Below, piece after piece: positions 52,826 through 60,505 of a stretch of 64,000 nucleotides of DNA. Below the pieces are notes generated by a model, which worked only from the letters and a program-made list of their open reading frames with translations, was not told the DNA's origin and searched no databases. The stretch spans positions 58,501 to 122,500 of the forward strand of contig JAVVLW010002669.1 of the NCBI GenBank assembly GCA_034401795.1, given 5' to 3'. Position 1 is the first letter of the stretch; each line of letters opens with the position of its first letter. The DNA is from Chaetoderma sp. LZ-2023a (Eukaryota; Mollusca; Caudofoveata; Chaetodermatida; Chaetodermatidae). A program made the translations under genes and the position numbers.

Positions 52826-53209
52826 ATGCCGATTGTCCGACTGCTGCTCTCCGGTGGTGAGAACATAATCTCACCCTCTCTAGAGGGGAGACGGGTGGTA
52901 CAGTACCCTGTAGAATGGGTCCTCTTCGAGCTGCCCCAGCAGGGCACAACATACATACACTCCAATGTGCTACATCAACCTCCGGGAAGTGCACACAGCA
53001 GCTCACTGGTAGAAGTCGGCCCGGACGTGATAGAGTATCTCCCAGGTGCCAACAGCAACCTATGGAAAGCTATCAGTCCTAGCCTGTTCACACCTGTAAA
53101 TCACCTGGTTGACAGCCCCTCCATTAACATATACGCCAGCACGGATGGGATATCGGACGCCCATTTAGAGCTTACACTCTTATTACTCATTGACCTGACA
53201 ACAATATGA
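52826..53209 (+). CDS. Polinton hypothetical protein B (127 aa)
   Basis: The start is placed at 52826 (MPIVRLLLSGGENI) rather than the longer reading from 52766, because the longer one would overlap the divergent gene and lacks a better context. No known domain. A C-terminal hydrophobic stretch (LELTLLLLIDLTT) is not a convincing membrane segment. Its stop overlaps the next start in ATGA, a compact viral-type arrangement. Function unknown. Confidence 0.65.
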   Translation: MPIVRLLLSGGENIISPSLEGRRVVQYPVEWVLFELPQQGTTYIHSNVLHQPPGSAHSSSLVEVGPDVIEYLPGANSNLWKAISPSLFTPVNHLVDSPSINIYASTDGISDAHLELTLLLLIDLTTI

Positions 53210-53796
53210 TATCATACCAGCAATATCTGGCCTTGGCCGAGATGATGAACCCGATAGAGGATTGCCCCTTCATAACCCCTGCACAGATAAAGGTCTTAAA
53301 CGAACAGATGGCCGCACAGCAACAGATCTGTCAACAAGAAGGAGAGCGCCTACAGCGGAAGAACTGGTATCAACGGAACACGAGCAGGGAAAGGAGGGGC
53401 AGGGAAAATTTCCGATACTGGCAGGACCTCCTGGAGGAGAGTAAGCAGGATGCAGGAGTCTTGACAGACGATGATCGGCCAGATGTCTTCACATACGACG
53501 ATGAGCCAGGTGTCTTCTCGGACGAGGATGAGCCAGAGGTCATACAGTGGGAAGAGGAGATGGCACGGAAGTATAAGATCAAGAAAGCCATCCAGCGGCG
53601 GACCTACTATCTTGGTGATACTGTGAAGTTCCAGATGTCACGTCTCAGAACGCTACTTGCACCCGACATAGTGCTGGATGACCACGTTCTAAGAGACAGC
53701 TGTCTCAAGACCAAAAAGCTGGCATGGTTAGCCAGGCTCTCCACAATGAACCCTTCTATGACTCATAAGCAGACGATGCAGGTGATGCAGGTTTAA
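53206..53796 (+). CDS. Polinton hypothetical protein C (196 aa), acidic middle
   Basis: Residues 35-70 are charged and glutamine/arginine-rich (likely helical), and residues 84-118 are strongly acidic with repeated DDxPxVF motifs (TDDDRPDVF, YDDEPGVF, DEDEPEV). The C-terminal part is basic (KYKIKKAIQRR). It starts within the ATGA overlap with the preceding gene. No family recognised. Confidence 0.65.
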   Translation: MISYQQYLALAEMMNPIEDCPFITPAQIKVLNEQMAAQQQICQQEGERLQRKNWYQRNTSRERRGRENFRYWQDLLEESKQDAGVLTDDDRPDVFTYDDEPGVFSDEDEPEVIQWEEEMARKYKIKKAIQRRTYYLGDTVKFQMSRLRTLLAPDIVLDDHVLRDSCLKTKKLAWLARLSTMNPSMTHKQTMQVMQV

Positions 53797-53810
53797 TCTC
53801 TAGGTATACT

Positions 53811-54424
53811 ATGGCAAAATCAGAGTGGCGGAAGCAGCCAGAACTATACCCCTCCCTGACTGCTGACGAGGGCGGTACCCTCCACGGCTGGCGACTCCAG
53901 CAGATAGATACCATCAGGAAGAATCTCATCCATGAGGCAGAAAAGTACGGCAGAACGCGCAGTCGATATAGGACAGAGCCTACAACGTCCTCGCGTGTAC
54001 AACCACTGCTGCGGGTGTGATTGGAGCCAGTGCTGGTGTGGCAGCTGTGGCCACTCGCTGGACATCAATGGTACGGATCGTGAAGCAACTGCCCGAGAGC
54101 CAGGTGAGTCTTCAGAAGGTGGAGAACCTGCTGCGAACCAAGACACAGAAGTTACTGACACACGCTAAGCCTCTGGCAGTCCATGTCCCCAGTAACATGG
54201 TGGAGAATGTGGCCGTGTTGAAGATGACAGGGGGAAATGAGGTTCTTCCCGCTGCCACTGCGGCTGTCCTCGCTACCGTGGTGAGTGGGGTGGCCGGCCA
54301 CTGTCTCGGAATAACTCACCCCATCGCTGCCAAGATCATGGGTGAACGTGTTACACTAATGGAGGCCGCGGTTCTAGGGCTAGCAATGAGGGCAATGGCT
54401 GAGATCATCGTCGCCTACGTTTAA
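53811..54424 (+). pseudogene. Polinton membrane-type protein, frameshifted
   Basis: The N-terminal frame (53811 to about 53965) is hydrophilic, with a QIDTIRKNLIHEAEKYG helix. The C-terminal frame (about 53970-54424) has glycine/alanine-rich hydrophobic stretches (VIGASAGVAAVATRW and a second hydrophobic block near 54250-54310) and a TKTQKLLTHAK segment. The two parts fit one protein of about 200 residues broken by one missing or extra base near 53965-53975. A hydrophilic N-terminus, a GASAGV hydrophobic core and a following charged helix are seen in small accessory proteins of other Polintons, as I recall. Role unknown. Confidence 0.5.
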
Positions 54425-54443
54425 TCACTCTGAATAGTGAGAG

Positions 54444-54668
54444 ATGGATGACGAGACCCCTGCAGCATATGAGACATGGCATGCCGGAGGGCAGTGTGTA
54501 GCCTATTGTCGAGCACGTGGCCTGAGGATTGCCAATGCCCAGGAATGGTGGACCGCCCACAAGGCATGCCCCTGCAGAGAGGGCAAGTACCCTGAGCACT
54601 GCTACCTATTCCATTGGCCGTCTGTGTGGTCCTCCTATGCCCAACTATTTCACTGGGGGTATGACTAG
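54444..54668 (+). CDS. Polinton small Cys/Trp-rich protein (74 aa)
   Basis: Five cysteines, including a C-x3-C (CVAYC) and a C-x-C (CPC), and six tryptophans in 74 residues, with paired histidines; a small metal-binding or disulfide-linked fold is possible. It starts 20 bases after the preceding gene, and its stop overlaps the region leading into the next gene. No family recognised. Confidence 0.5.
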   Translation: MDDETPAAYETWHAGGQCVAYCRARGLRIANAQEWWTAHKACPCREGKYPEHCYLFHWPSVWSSYAQLFHWGYD

Positions 54669-54688
54669 TGGGTTTAAGCCATCTGTGT

Positions 54689-55198
54689 ATGACTATGACT
54701 CTGTCACTCACAGACCTAGAAAGCAAAGAGCTAAGCGATCTTGCTCACTTGGGTGAGGCACGCCTTGGTTCAGAGGACACTGTTGCCCCTATCTCCTTCC
54801 TAGACTTCGATGAGAAGGGAGACCCGCGTGAGATCCGAGGTACCATCCCAGCCCGAGATCTCGTTGGGAACACTGATACAGTAGGACAATCGGCCATTAA
54901 CAAGGCCACGACTGTATACAAGGAGATGGGCATCGAAGACAGGGCAATGATGCGAGGTATGCTCGGAGTTGACAAGGCTGGTGCCATCAAGGTTATGGCT
55001 GAGTCCTATGAACAAGACCTGGTTACGGATCTCCTGAAACCACGGAGCTCTTTCCAACAAGACGGAGAGAATCTCAGGGTAGGCACCATCGGCCTGAGCA
55101 ATATACCTGTCGATGGCAAAAAAGGTGCTACCGCCAGCCTCCAGCTACCAGAGGTGAAGAAGTCAGGGTTCTTTGGTTTGCCGTTTAAGCTCACATAA
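54689..55198 (+). CDS. Polinton hypothetical protein D (169 aa)
   Basis: The start is chosen at ATG 54689 (a second ATG follows at 54695). The sequence is mostly hydrophilic with an acidic N-terminal third and a C-terminal GFFGLPFKLT tail, reminiscent of short amphipathic ends of virion proteins, but no family can be named. It sits between the small Cys-rich gene and the ATPase on the same strand. Confidence 0.6.
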   Translation: MTMTLSLTDLESKELSDLAHLGEARLGSEDTVAPISFLDFDEKGDPREIRGTIPARDLVGNTDTVGQSAINKATTVYKEMGIEDRAMMRGMLGVDKAGAIKVMAESYEQDLVTDLLKPRSSFQQDGENLRVGTIGLSNIPVDGKKGATASLQLPEVKKSGFFGLPFKLT

Positions 55199-55203
55199 TA
55201 GTC

Positions 55204-55374
55204 ATGACTTCCCGTGCATGTATCGTACAGATACTGGATGTACTAGACACTGTGGGTGCTGACACAGGCCCTCTACGCTATCTTCTCAGCTGCTGCTGGC
55301 ATTTCATGCTTGACGCCTCCATCGCATCCTTCATATCCACTGGAGGTACAACACTACCCACACAGCAGGCATAA
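55204..55374 (+). CDS. Polinton small hypothetical protein (56 aa)
   Basis: A short frame starting five bases after the preceding stop, with a hydrophobic middle (LSCCWHFMLDASIASFI). A second short frame (55376-55483) follows immediately and overlaps the ATPase start. Tight packing favours real genes, but both are too short to judge. Confidence 0.35.
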   Translation: MTSRACIVQILDVLDTVGADTGPLRYLLSCCWHFMLDASIASFISTGGTTLPTQQA

Positions 55375-55459
55375 ATGCTGATGCAGGAAGTACTGCCGTT
55401 TAGTCTCCCAGATATAGACCAGGCTACCGCCGACCAAGTGCCAATCATCCTCCGCGCAC

Positions 55460-56122
55460 ATGTCTGTACCATTCGACAGTAGGCTGGCCGATGCTGGCCA
55501 GGTGGTGCTGATCATTGCCCCGTCAGGCCACGGGAAAAACATCTTGCTGCGGGCTCTCCTGGCCGAACATCTACACTCTCATTACATCCTTCTGGTGTCT
55601 GACTCTGCCGCTGAGGCGGTTGACAGTAATGATCAATGGTACAATGGTCCAATCACCAAGATGCAGAACCTGCAAGCCCTGATGGAGAAGCTGCTGGCAG
55701 CCCGACTGACAGAACCCCTTGTTCTAGTTATCGATGACCCTGCAATGGACCAGAAGACAGTCACCTACCTCAGCAACATCACCAGGCGCATCCTGCACAC
55801 AAAGATAACTGTCTTCATCCTCTTTCAAAAGTGCACCCGCGAGATCTGCTCGGACATCCGCCACAATGCCCGGTTGCTATACTTCAGCTCCAAGTGTGGA
55901 CGTGCCCTGCTCGAGACCATATACGACAGCATAACCCTCAAGGAGCCCAAAGGGTACTTTATCGCAGGTGTACAGATGGCAGCTGAGCTGTACCGCTTCA
56001 TCTTCAGCAACAGGGAGACAGGTGAGCTGTCACACTTCAAGCCCTCTCTGGAAAAGGCGCAGACCATCACATCCAAGCTGAATCCAGCCAGGAAACTAGC
56101 CTGCTCTACGCGTCATCGCTGA
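55460..56122 (+). CDS. Polinton A32-like genome-packaging ATPase (220 aa)
   Basis: An FtsK/HerA-type P-loop ATPase expected to drive DNA into a capsid. The Walker A region is IIAPSGHGKN (residues about 18-27), Walker B is LVLVIDDP (about 93-100), and FILFQKCTREICSDIR (about 115-130) fits the sensor/arginine region of this family, followed by RHNARLLYFSSK. Length is normal for Polinton ATPases (200-250). The residue after the Walker A lysine is Asn in place of Ser/Thr, which should weaken Mg2+ binding; it may be a decay mutation. The frame itself is intact. Confidence 0.85.
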   Translation: MSVPFDSRLADAGQVVLIIAPSGHGKNILLRALLAEHLHSHYILLVSDSAAEAVDSNDQWYNGPITKMQNLQALMEKLLAARLTEPLVLVIDDPAMDQKTVTYLSNITRRILHTKITVFILFQKCTREICSDIRHNARLLYFSSKCGRALLETIYDSITLKEPKGYFIAGVQMAAELYRFIFSNRETGELSHFKPSLEKAQTITSKLNPARKLACSTRHR

Positions 56123-56149
56123 CAGACTGTCGGCCACAACTTTTTTCGT

Positions 56150-56475
56150 TCATCAGAAGGCTGAGGAACTTCGTCCGCTACTTCGTCAGAAGCTTGAGGA
56201 ACTTCGTCAGAAGCCTGGAGGAACTTCGTCAGAAGCCTGGAGGAATTTTGTAAAAGCTTGAGGAACTTCGTCAGAAGCTTGAGGAACCTCGTCAGAAGCC
56301 TGAGGAACTTCGTCAGAAGCTTGAGGAACTTCGTCAGAAGCTTGAGGAGCTTCGTCAGAAGCCTGGAGGAACTTCGTCAGAAACCTGAGGAACTTCGTCA
56401 GAAGCTTGAGGAACTTCGTCAGAAGCTTGTGGAACTTCGTCAGAAGCTTGAGGAATTTCGTCAGTTTCATCAGAA
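56150..56475. repeat. 21-bp minisatellite inside the Polinton
   Basis: The unit is close to GAGGAACTTCGTCAGAAGCT plus T, about 15 units with variants (CCTGG for CTTG). The period of seven codons keeps frames open on both strands; those readings are not considered genes. It lies between the convergent ends of the ATPase and the minus-strand gene at 56601. Confidence 0.9.
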
Positions 56476-56600
56476 GCCTGTTGCTGAAACTCTATCCACT
56501 GAGGGTCAGATGGTAGGGCTCTCTTCTTCTGGAACTTCTCATGGAAGACCCACTTTTTCCATGCGCGACTAGCATCTGACTTGCGAGCGGTTTTGATGAG

Positions 56601-57230
56601 TTAGTCCTGGTAGTTATCTGGGAATTTCAGAAATGCTGGCAGATCCCTGTCCAATCCGCTACGCCCTCTTTCATTGAAGATATGCTCAACAGCCTCCTTG
56701 CGGCCAACAGTGAACCCCTCCTGAGTACCTTTTGCATGACCAGTGGCATGGCTCTCTGCTACAGCGGCACTGACCTCCTCCCTGAAATAGTTAGTTGCTC
56801 CAGACTGGAGGCCATTCAGCATCTTTCGCTCTTCCTGGCTATGGAGGCTAAATACGGCAGCCCACTTCCCGACCATTAGTAGATCTTTGGGGTCGACCCT
56901 CGCCTTTTGGAGAGCTAGAATAACAGGACTGTTGGTTTGGCCCACAGGTAGGTCGAGTGTCCTGCCCTGGGTGCTGTCAAACTTTCGGTAGAGTATCTGA
57001 GTCAGGAGTTCTTTTGTACTACAAGCTGGCGCTCCTTCCTCTATGGTGGCCAGTATCTCCGCATCCGTCGGCGGTGTAACCTTGACTCGCTCGTGGGTAA
57101 TGTTGATGTCACGAAGCAGGCCTCGGAGCCCGTCACAGTGGGACAGTGCACGTCGTGGCTGTCGTGCCGACTGTCGTGCCGACTTGTCCTGCTGCCTATA
57201 GATAATCTGCTGGAGAACTTTACCAAACAT
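56601..57230 (-). CDS. Polinton hypothetical protein E (209 aa)
   Basis: Starts ATG at 57230, sharing the palindrome CATG with a possible divergent start at 57229. The N-terminal 30 residues are basic and glutamine-rich (IIYRQQDKSARQSARQPRR), the rest is mixed, with a KGTQEGFTVGRKEAVEHI segment near the end. No domain recognised. Being expressed head-to-head with the capsid-like gene suggests a structural or scaffolding role, which is inference only. Confidence 0.6.
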   Translation of the reverse strand: MFGKVLQQIIYRQQDKSARQSARQPRRALSHCDGLRGLLRDINITHERVKVTPPTDAEILATIEEGAPACSTKELLTQILYRKFDSTQGRTLDLPVGQTNSPVILALQKARVDPKDLLMVGKWAAVFSLHSQEERKMLNGLQSGATNYFREEVSAAVAESHATGHAKGTQEGFTVGRKEAVEHIFNERGRSGLDRDLPAFLKFPDNYQD

Positions 57231-58348
57231 GGCAGCCGTTTAACCCCTCTATATACCCAGACCTTAAACATGCTGCAGTATGTGCAACATCCGGATGGGG
57301 CCATTGAACCTGCGACATCGCACCGCACTGATCCTCGGAAGGACTGCCTGACGGTCATTCGACCCAGTATACATGATGAGAACCCGTTGTCCGCTGCTGG
57401 GAAGTACATTGACTTTGCAATCTCGGCACAGATTCACGAGATCAAGAGCATGACACTCGAGTTCAAGCCTCAGAGCACAATAGAACAGACGGTATAGAGC
57501 TCCCGCAGGTTCTGAACAGGTGGGAGATCGTGCAGAGCAACAGCACCATGGACACCACCTATGTGAACGATGAGTACCGAGTCCTAGGTCCGCTGGCTTG
57601 TGAACCAACCTTCTATGCAAAGGGAAAGGGGTTCCACGCTGTTGGGTGCAATGAGGGGTTCACAGAATTCGAACTAAAGGCAGGTGTTGAGAAGCCTGTG
57701 GCAGTTCCACTCTTCACCCTCCTCGAGAACACACACGTGAATCCGGCTGCCATGCAGGATAGGCTGTTCCTCCGGGTGTACACTGAGGAGCTCGCAGATG
57801 TGACGATGAATGCTCCAAGACTTCATGTCTGGCATGACGAGAATGACCAGGAACTGAAGCAAACGGGTTCCAAACAGCAGATCGTGCATGTGGAGCGAGA
57901 ACACCAGCAGGTCCAAGCCACAGCTAACCAACGGGTAGAGCTGACATTGCATCGTGGTGCATCGGACTGTGTCGCTGTTGCGTTCCTGGTTCAGAAGGGA
58001 GGAGTCATCCAGGAGGTGGATAAACTAGAGGACTTCAAGCTTGTGGTTGCTGGGACCAATGTTCTTAGTGAGATATGCGAGCTGGCTGACTGCCAACTCT
58101 ACAGACAGAAAACTAAGTCATATGCACTTCTGCGACTAACCAGTGGAAGTGATGACCTCGAGTCGGCACTCGAGGGCCGTCACCACATCGGGGGCAGGAA
58201 CATCCCACCTAATCAGGGCAACCGGCTCAGCTTCAACATCGGCAACCTCATAGCTGGGACTCGCTCATTAGGTGTGACGGTACTTTACTTTGCCTATGCT
58301 AAGGTATGCGTGTCGAACACATCAGGTATTCAGCTTGAGCGTGCGTAG
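57229..58348 (+). pseudogene. Polinton capsid-like protein candidate, frameshifted
   Basis: Two frames fit one protein of about 365 residues. The first (about 57240-57497) contains DDEN-type polar segments, GKYIDFAISAQIHEIKSM and ends near 57488, where a one-base shift leads into the frame running to 58348. The second frame has alternating hydrophobic strands (LFLRVYTEEL, FKLVVAGTNVL, LGVTVLYFAYAKV) with VPLFTLLENTHVNP. The beta-rich pattern and the place next to the ATPase suggest a minor capsid (penton-like) jelly-roll protein. It is too short for a typical double jelly-roll major capsid protein. An extra shift close to the start codon at 57229 is also possible. Confidence 0.5.
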
Positions 58349-58602
58349 AGCACGACTCCTGTCGTCACAGCTGCAGCTGCCACCACTACTATAAGCTCTG
58401 CTGTCTTCTGACCTGTCGATGCTTCATAGTCGAGCATTGGCTGAGATATCTTTACAGCCTCGTAGTACTCATCGAGACTCTCATCTGCCTCTTTGAGGCT
58501 CTGGTTGGCCTGAGCTCGGAGTTGTCGTCGGCGTGCCTCCCTCTGGCGCATATGCTCGAGTGCTTTGCTGTACTCAAACTTCTCCTTAGACAGCTTCTCC
58601 AT
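58330..58602 (-). CDS. Polinton small coiled-coil protein with C-terminal membrane anchor (90 aa)
   Basis: Residues 1-55 are highly charged and helical (KALEHMRQREARRRQLRAQA), and residues 68-86 are a clear hydrophobic segment (AELIVVVAAAAVTTGVVLY), so a tail-anchored protein is likely. The frame continues upstream to about 58685 without an ATG. It overlaps the 3' end of the capsid-like gene by 19 bases in convergent orientation. Function unknown. Confidence 0.6.
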   Translation of the reverse strand: MEKLSKEKFEYSKALEHMRQREARRRQLRAQANQSLKEADESLDEYYEAVKISQPMLDYEASTGQKTAELIVVVAAAAVTTGVVLYARSS

Positions 58603-58739
58603 CGCCTGGTTATGATGCTCACACTCGACCTCCGCCGCCTTCTTGTCGGCGAAGCCGAGTCCCCAGTTCGCTAAGGCAAATAGGCCATGCTATAGACTAC
58701 AGTTCAAAGCTACTATTATAGCTGTCCCCAGAAACGGGT

Positions 58740-59165
58740 ATGTATGAACCAGAGGCGTATGAAGATCCAGTCGAGGATATAGATGACGAGGACTATGATG
58801 AGGAGGATTATGATGCAGACGACTACGATGTAGCGGAGACCACGGGTGAGTATGATGATGTAGAGCCTGAATCCTGCAAGCTCATACACAGATCGAAAGG
58901 AATCTATCGCACTTACGTAAAAGGTTCTATCGGTCCGCTGGCAGCAGTTGGGGCCCTGATCACTCTGTTCACAATGAAGGCGGGCGAGACGGTCCACAAG
59001 ATCGCCAACAATGCTCTCCATGGTGTGGAGAAGATTTCTGAAGCCATACCAGCCATCGCATCAGGAGTAGGTACGTTCTTCGGAGTCACAAGCCCTTGGC
59101 TACCGTATGTTGCCATAACACTTGCGGCCATCTGGGCCGCCGAACATTTAAGCCGTACTATATAA
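58740..59165 (+). CDS. Polinton acidic membrane protein (141 aa)
   Basis: Residues 1-45 are extremely acidic with repeated DYDEEDYD motifs. After a short basic stretch (HRSKGIYRTYVKG) come hydrophobic segments at about 64-80 (IGPLAAVGALITLFTM), 104-119 and 120-136 (YVAITLAAIWAAEHL). It is likely a virion membrane or capsid-interior protein; no family recognised. It ends three bases before the next start. Confidence 0.6.
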   Translation: MYEPEAYEDPVEDIDDEDYDEEDYDADDYDVAETTGEYDDVEPESCKLIHRSKGIYRTYVKGSIGPLAAVGALITLFTMKAGETVHKIANNALHGVEKISEAIPAIASGVGTFFGVTSPWLPYVAITLAAIWAAEHLSRTI

Positions 59166-59167
59166 GG

Positions 59168-59461
59168 ATGGCATCTCTGTACGACCTGGTCAAGACACTT
59201 AACTTCCGAGGGTTAGTCGATAAGCTACAATTCAGCGAGGATCCAGCAGAGACCAGACGCCGGTGTACGGAGGTGTTTGAGGAGGTCTTCAGTGATAGTC
59301 GAATGCATAACGGCCGTCTGTTCGTCTGTGTAGAGTTCGCCCAGGCTGTGCGTGACAGGACGGGAGTGGACGTCAGTGATACCCTCACCAAGACCGTGTG
59401 TGACAGGACAGGAGTGAACGTCAGTGAAGGAATCCGGGGGATTATCAACCATCTTTCTTGA
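59168..59461 (+). CDS. Polinton hypothetical protein F (97 aa) with an internal duplication
   Basis: Near the C-terminus a 12-15-residue segment is repeated (RDRTGVDVSDTLTK and CDRTGVNVSEGI). The N-terminal half resembles no known domain. It overlaps the start of the integrase frame by about 38 bases. Confidence 0.55.
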   Translation: MASLYDLVKTLNFRGLVDKLQFSEDPAETRRRCTEVFEEVFSDSRMHNGRLFVCVEFAQAVRDRTGVDVSDTLTKTVCDRTGVNVSEGIRGIINHLS

Positions 59462-60436
59462 GGAACTCTACTATCAGCCTGGTGGATATTACCGTGAGCC
59501 CCACCAACTACTCGAGGCTGTATGTCGCAAGGGCCACGCTTCACATTGGAGACAGTTAGCCAGTGGCTCAGCCACCAGGCGATGTGGCAGATATACAGAC
59601 CTCGTCCACGGCACATCAGGCATGCCCATTTCGATGAAACTGTCCCGAATAGAGTTCACCAGGCAGATGTTCTATTCCTTCCACATGACTCGGTTGGTCG
59701 TAAGACCTACAAGTATGCCCTCACCATCGTCGATGTCGCCAGCAGGTACAAGGCTGCAGCACCGCTCACAGACAAGTCAGCTGGCCAGGTGGCCCAGGCA
59801 TTCCAGGGTGTCTACAAGGATCCGGAAAATCCCCTCCAGTGGCCAGAATTGTTGCAGGTGGATGAGGGTAAGGAGTTCAGAGGCGAGACTGCGGCCCTCA
59901 TGAGGAAACATGGTGTGGTGATTAGACGAGGTGAAGTTGGTCACCACCGTGCCCAGGCAATCGTCGAGCAGTGGAATCGGACACTAGTAGAAAGACTGTT
60001 TGCACACCAATATGCCCAGGAGATGACGCAGGCTGGAGAGCGGTCCAGGGTGTGGGTGAAAGGTTTGCCCATGGTGGTAGAGCGATCCAATACTGAGGTA
60101 ACTCAGTTAACTGGTAAGAAGCCAGTAGAGGCTATCCAACGATCCTCTGTTGCCCAACCTTCTAGAGGAGCAGACAAGGAACAGGTGTGCCTTCCATCTT
60201 ATGCTCTGGTTCGGTACCTGTATGAACCTGGTGAGTTGGAAGGTGGGCGACGACGTGCAACAGATCCTAACTGGTCGCTAGATGTCCACACACTTGACAG
60301 GTATGTCGAGATGGAGGGGCAGCCTACGCTGTACTATCTGGCACGCTCAGAGAGCTGTCCCAGACGGCCGTTTGTTCGGGAGGAGCTTCAGGTGGTCCAT
60401 TCAGACACACAGCTGCCACCGTCACCAGGTATCTAA
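59424..60436 (+). pseudogene. Polinton retroviral-type DDE integrase, one frameshift
   Basis: The integrase inserts the element and makes the 6-bp target duplication. The main frame (59522-60436, 304 residues) has the catalytic triad: HQADVLFLP (first Asp), LLQVDEGKEF (second Asp) and HHRAQAIVEQWNRTL (Glu). Between them is TIVDVASRYKAAAPL, typical of the RNase H fold of integrases. The C-terminal part (DRYVEMEGQPTLYYL and FVREELQVV) is chromodomain-like. The N-terminal helical part lies in another frame from about 59424 (LEELYYQPGGYY), so a one-base shift near 59530-59545 has split the gene. The gene ends 70 bases before the convergent polymerase stop. Confidence 0.88.
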
Positions 60437-60505
60437 GCCTGATGGATATGGTACTCGATTGGCTCGGTATGGACACCATCGGACAACACCAGTTGTCGTA
60501 GTTGT

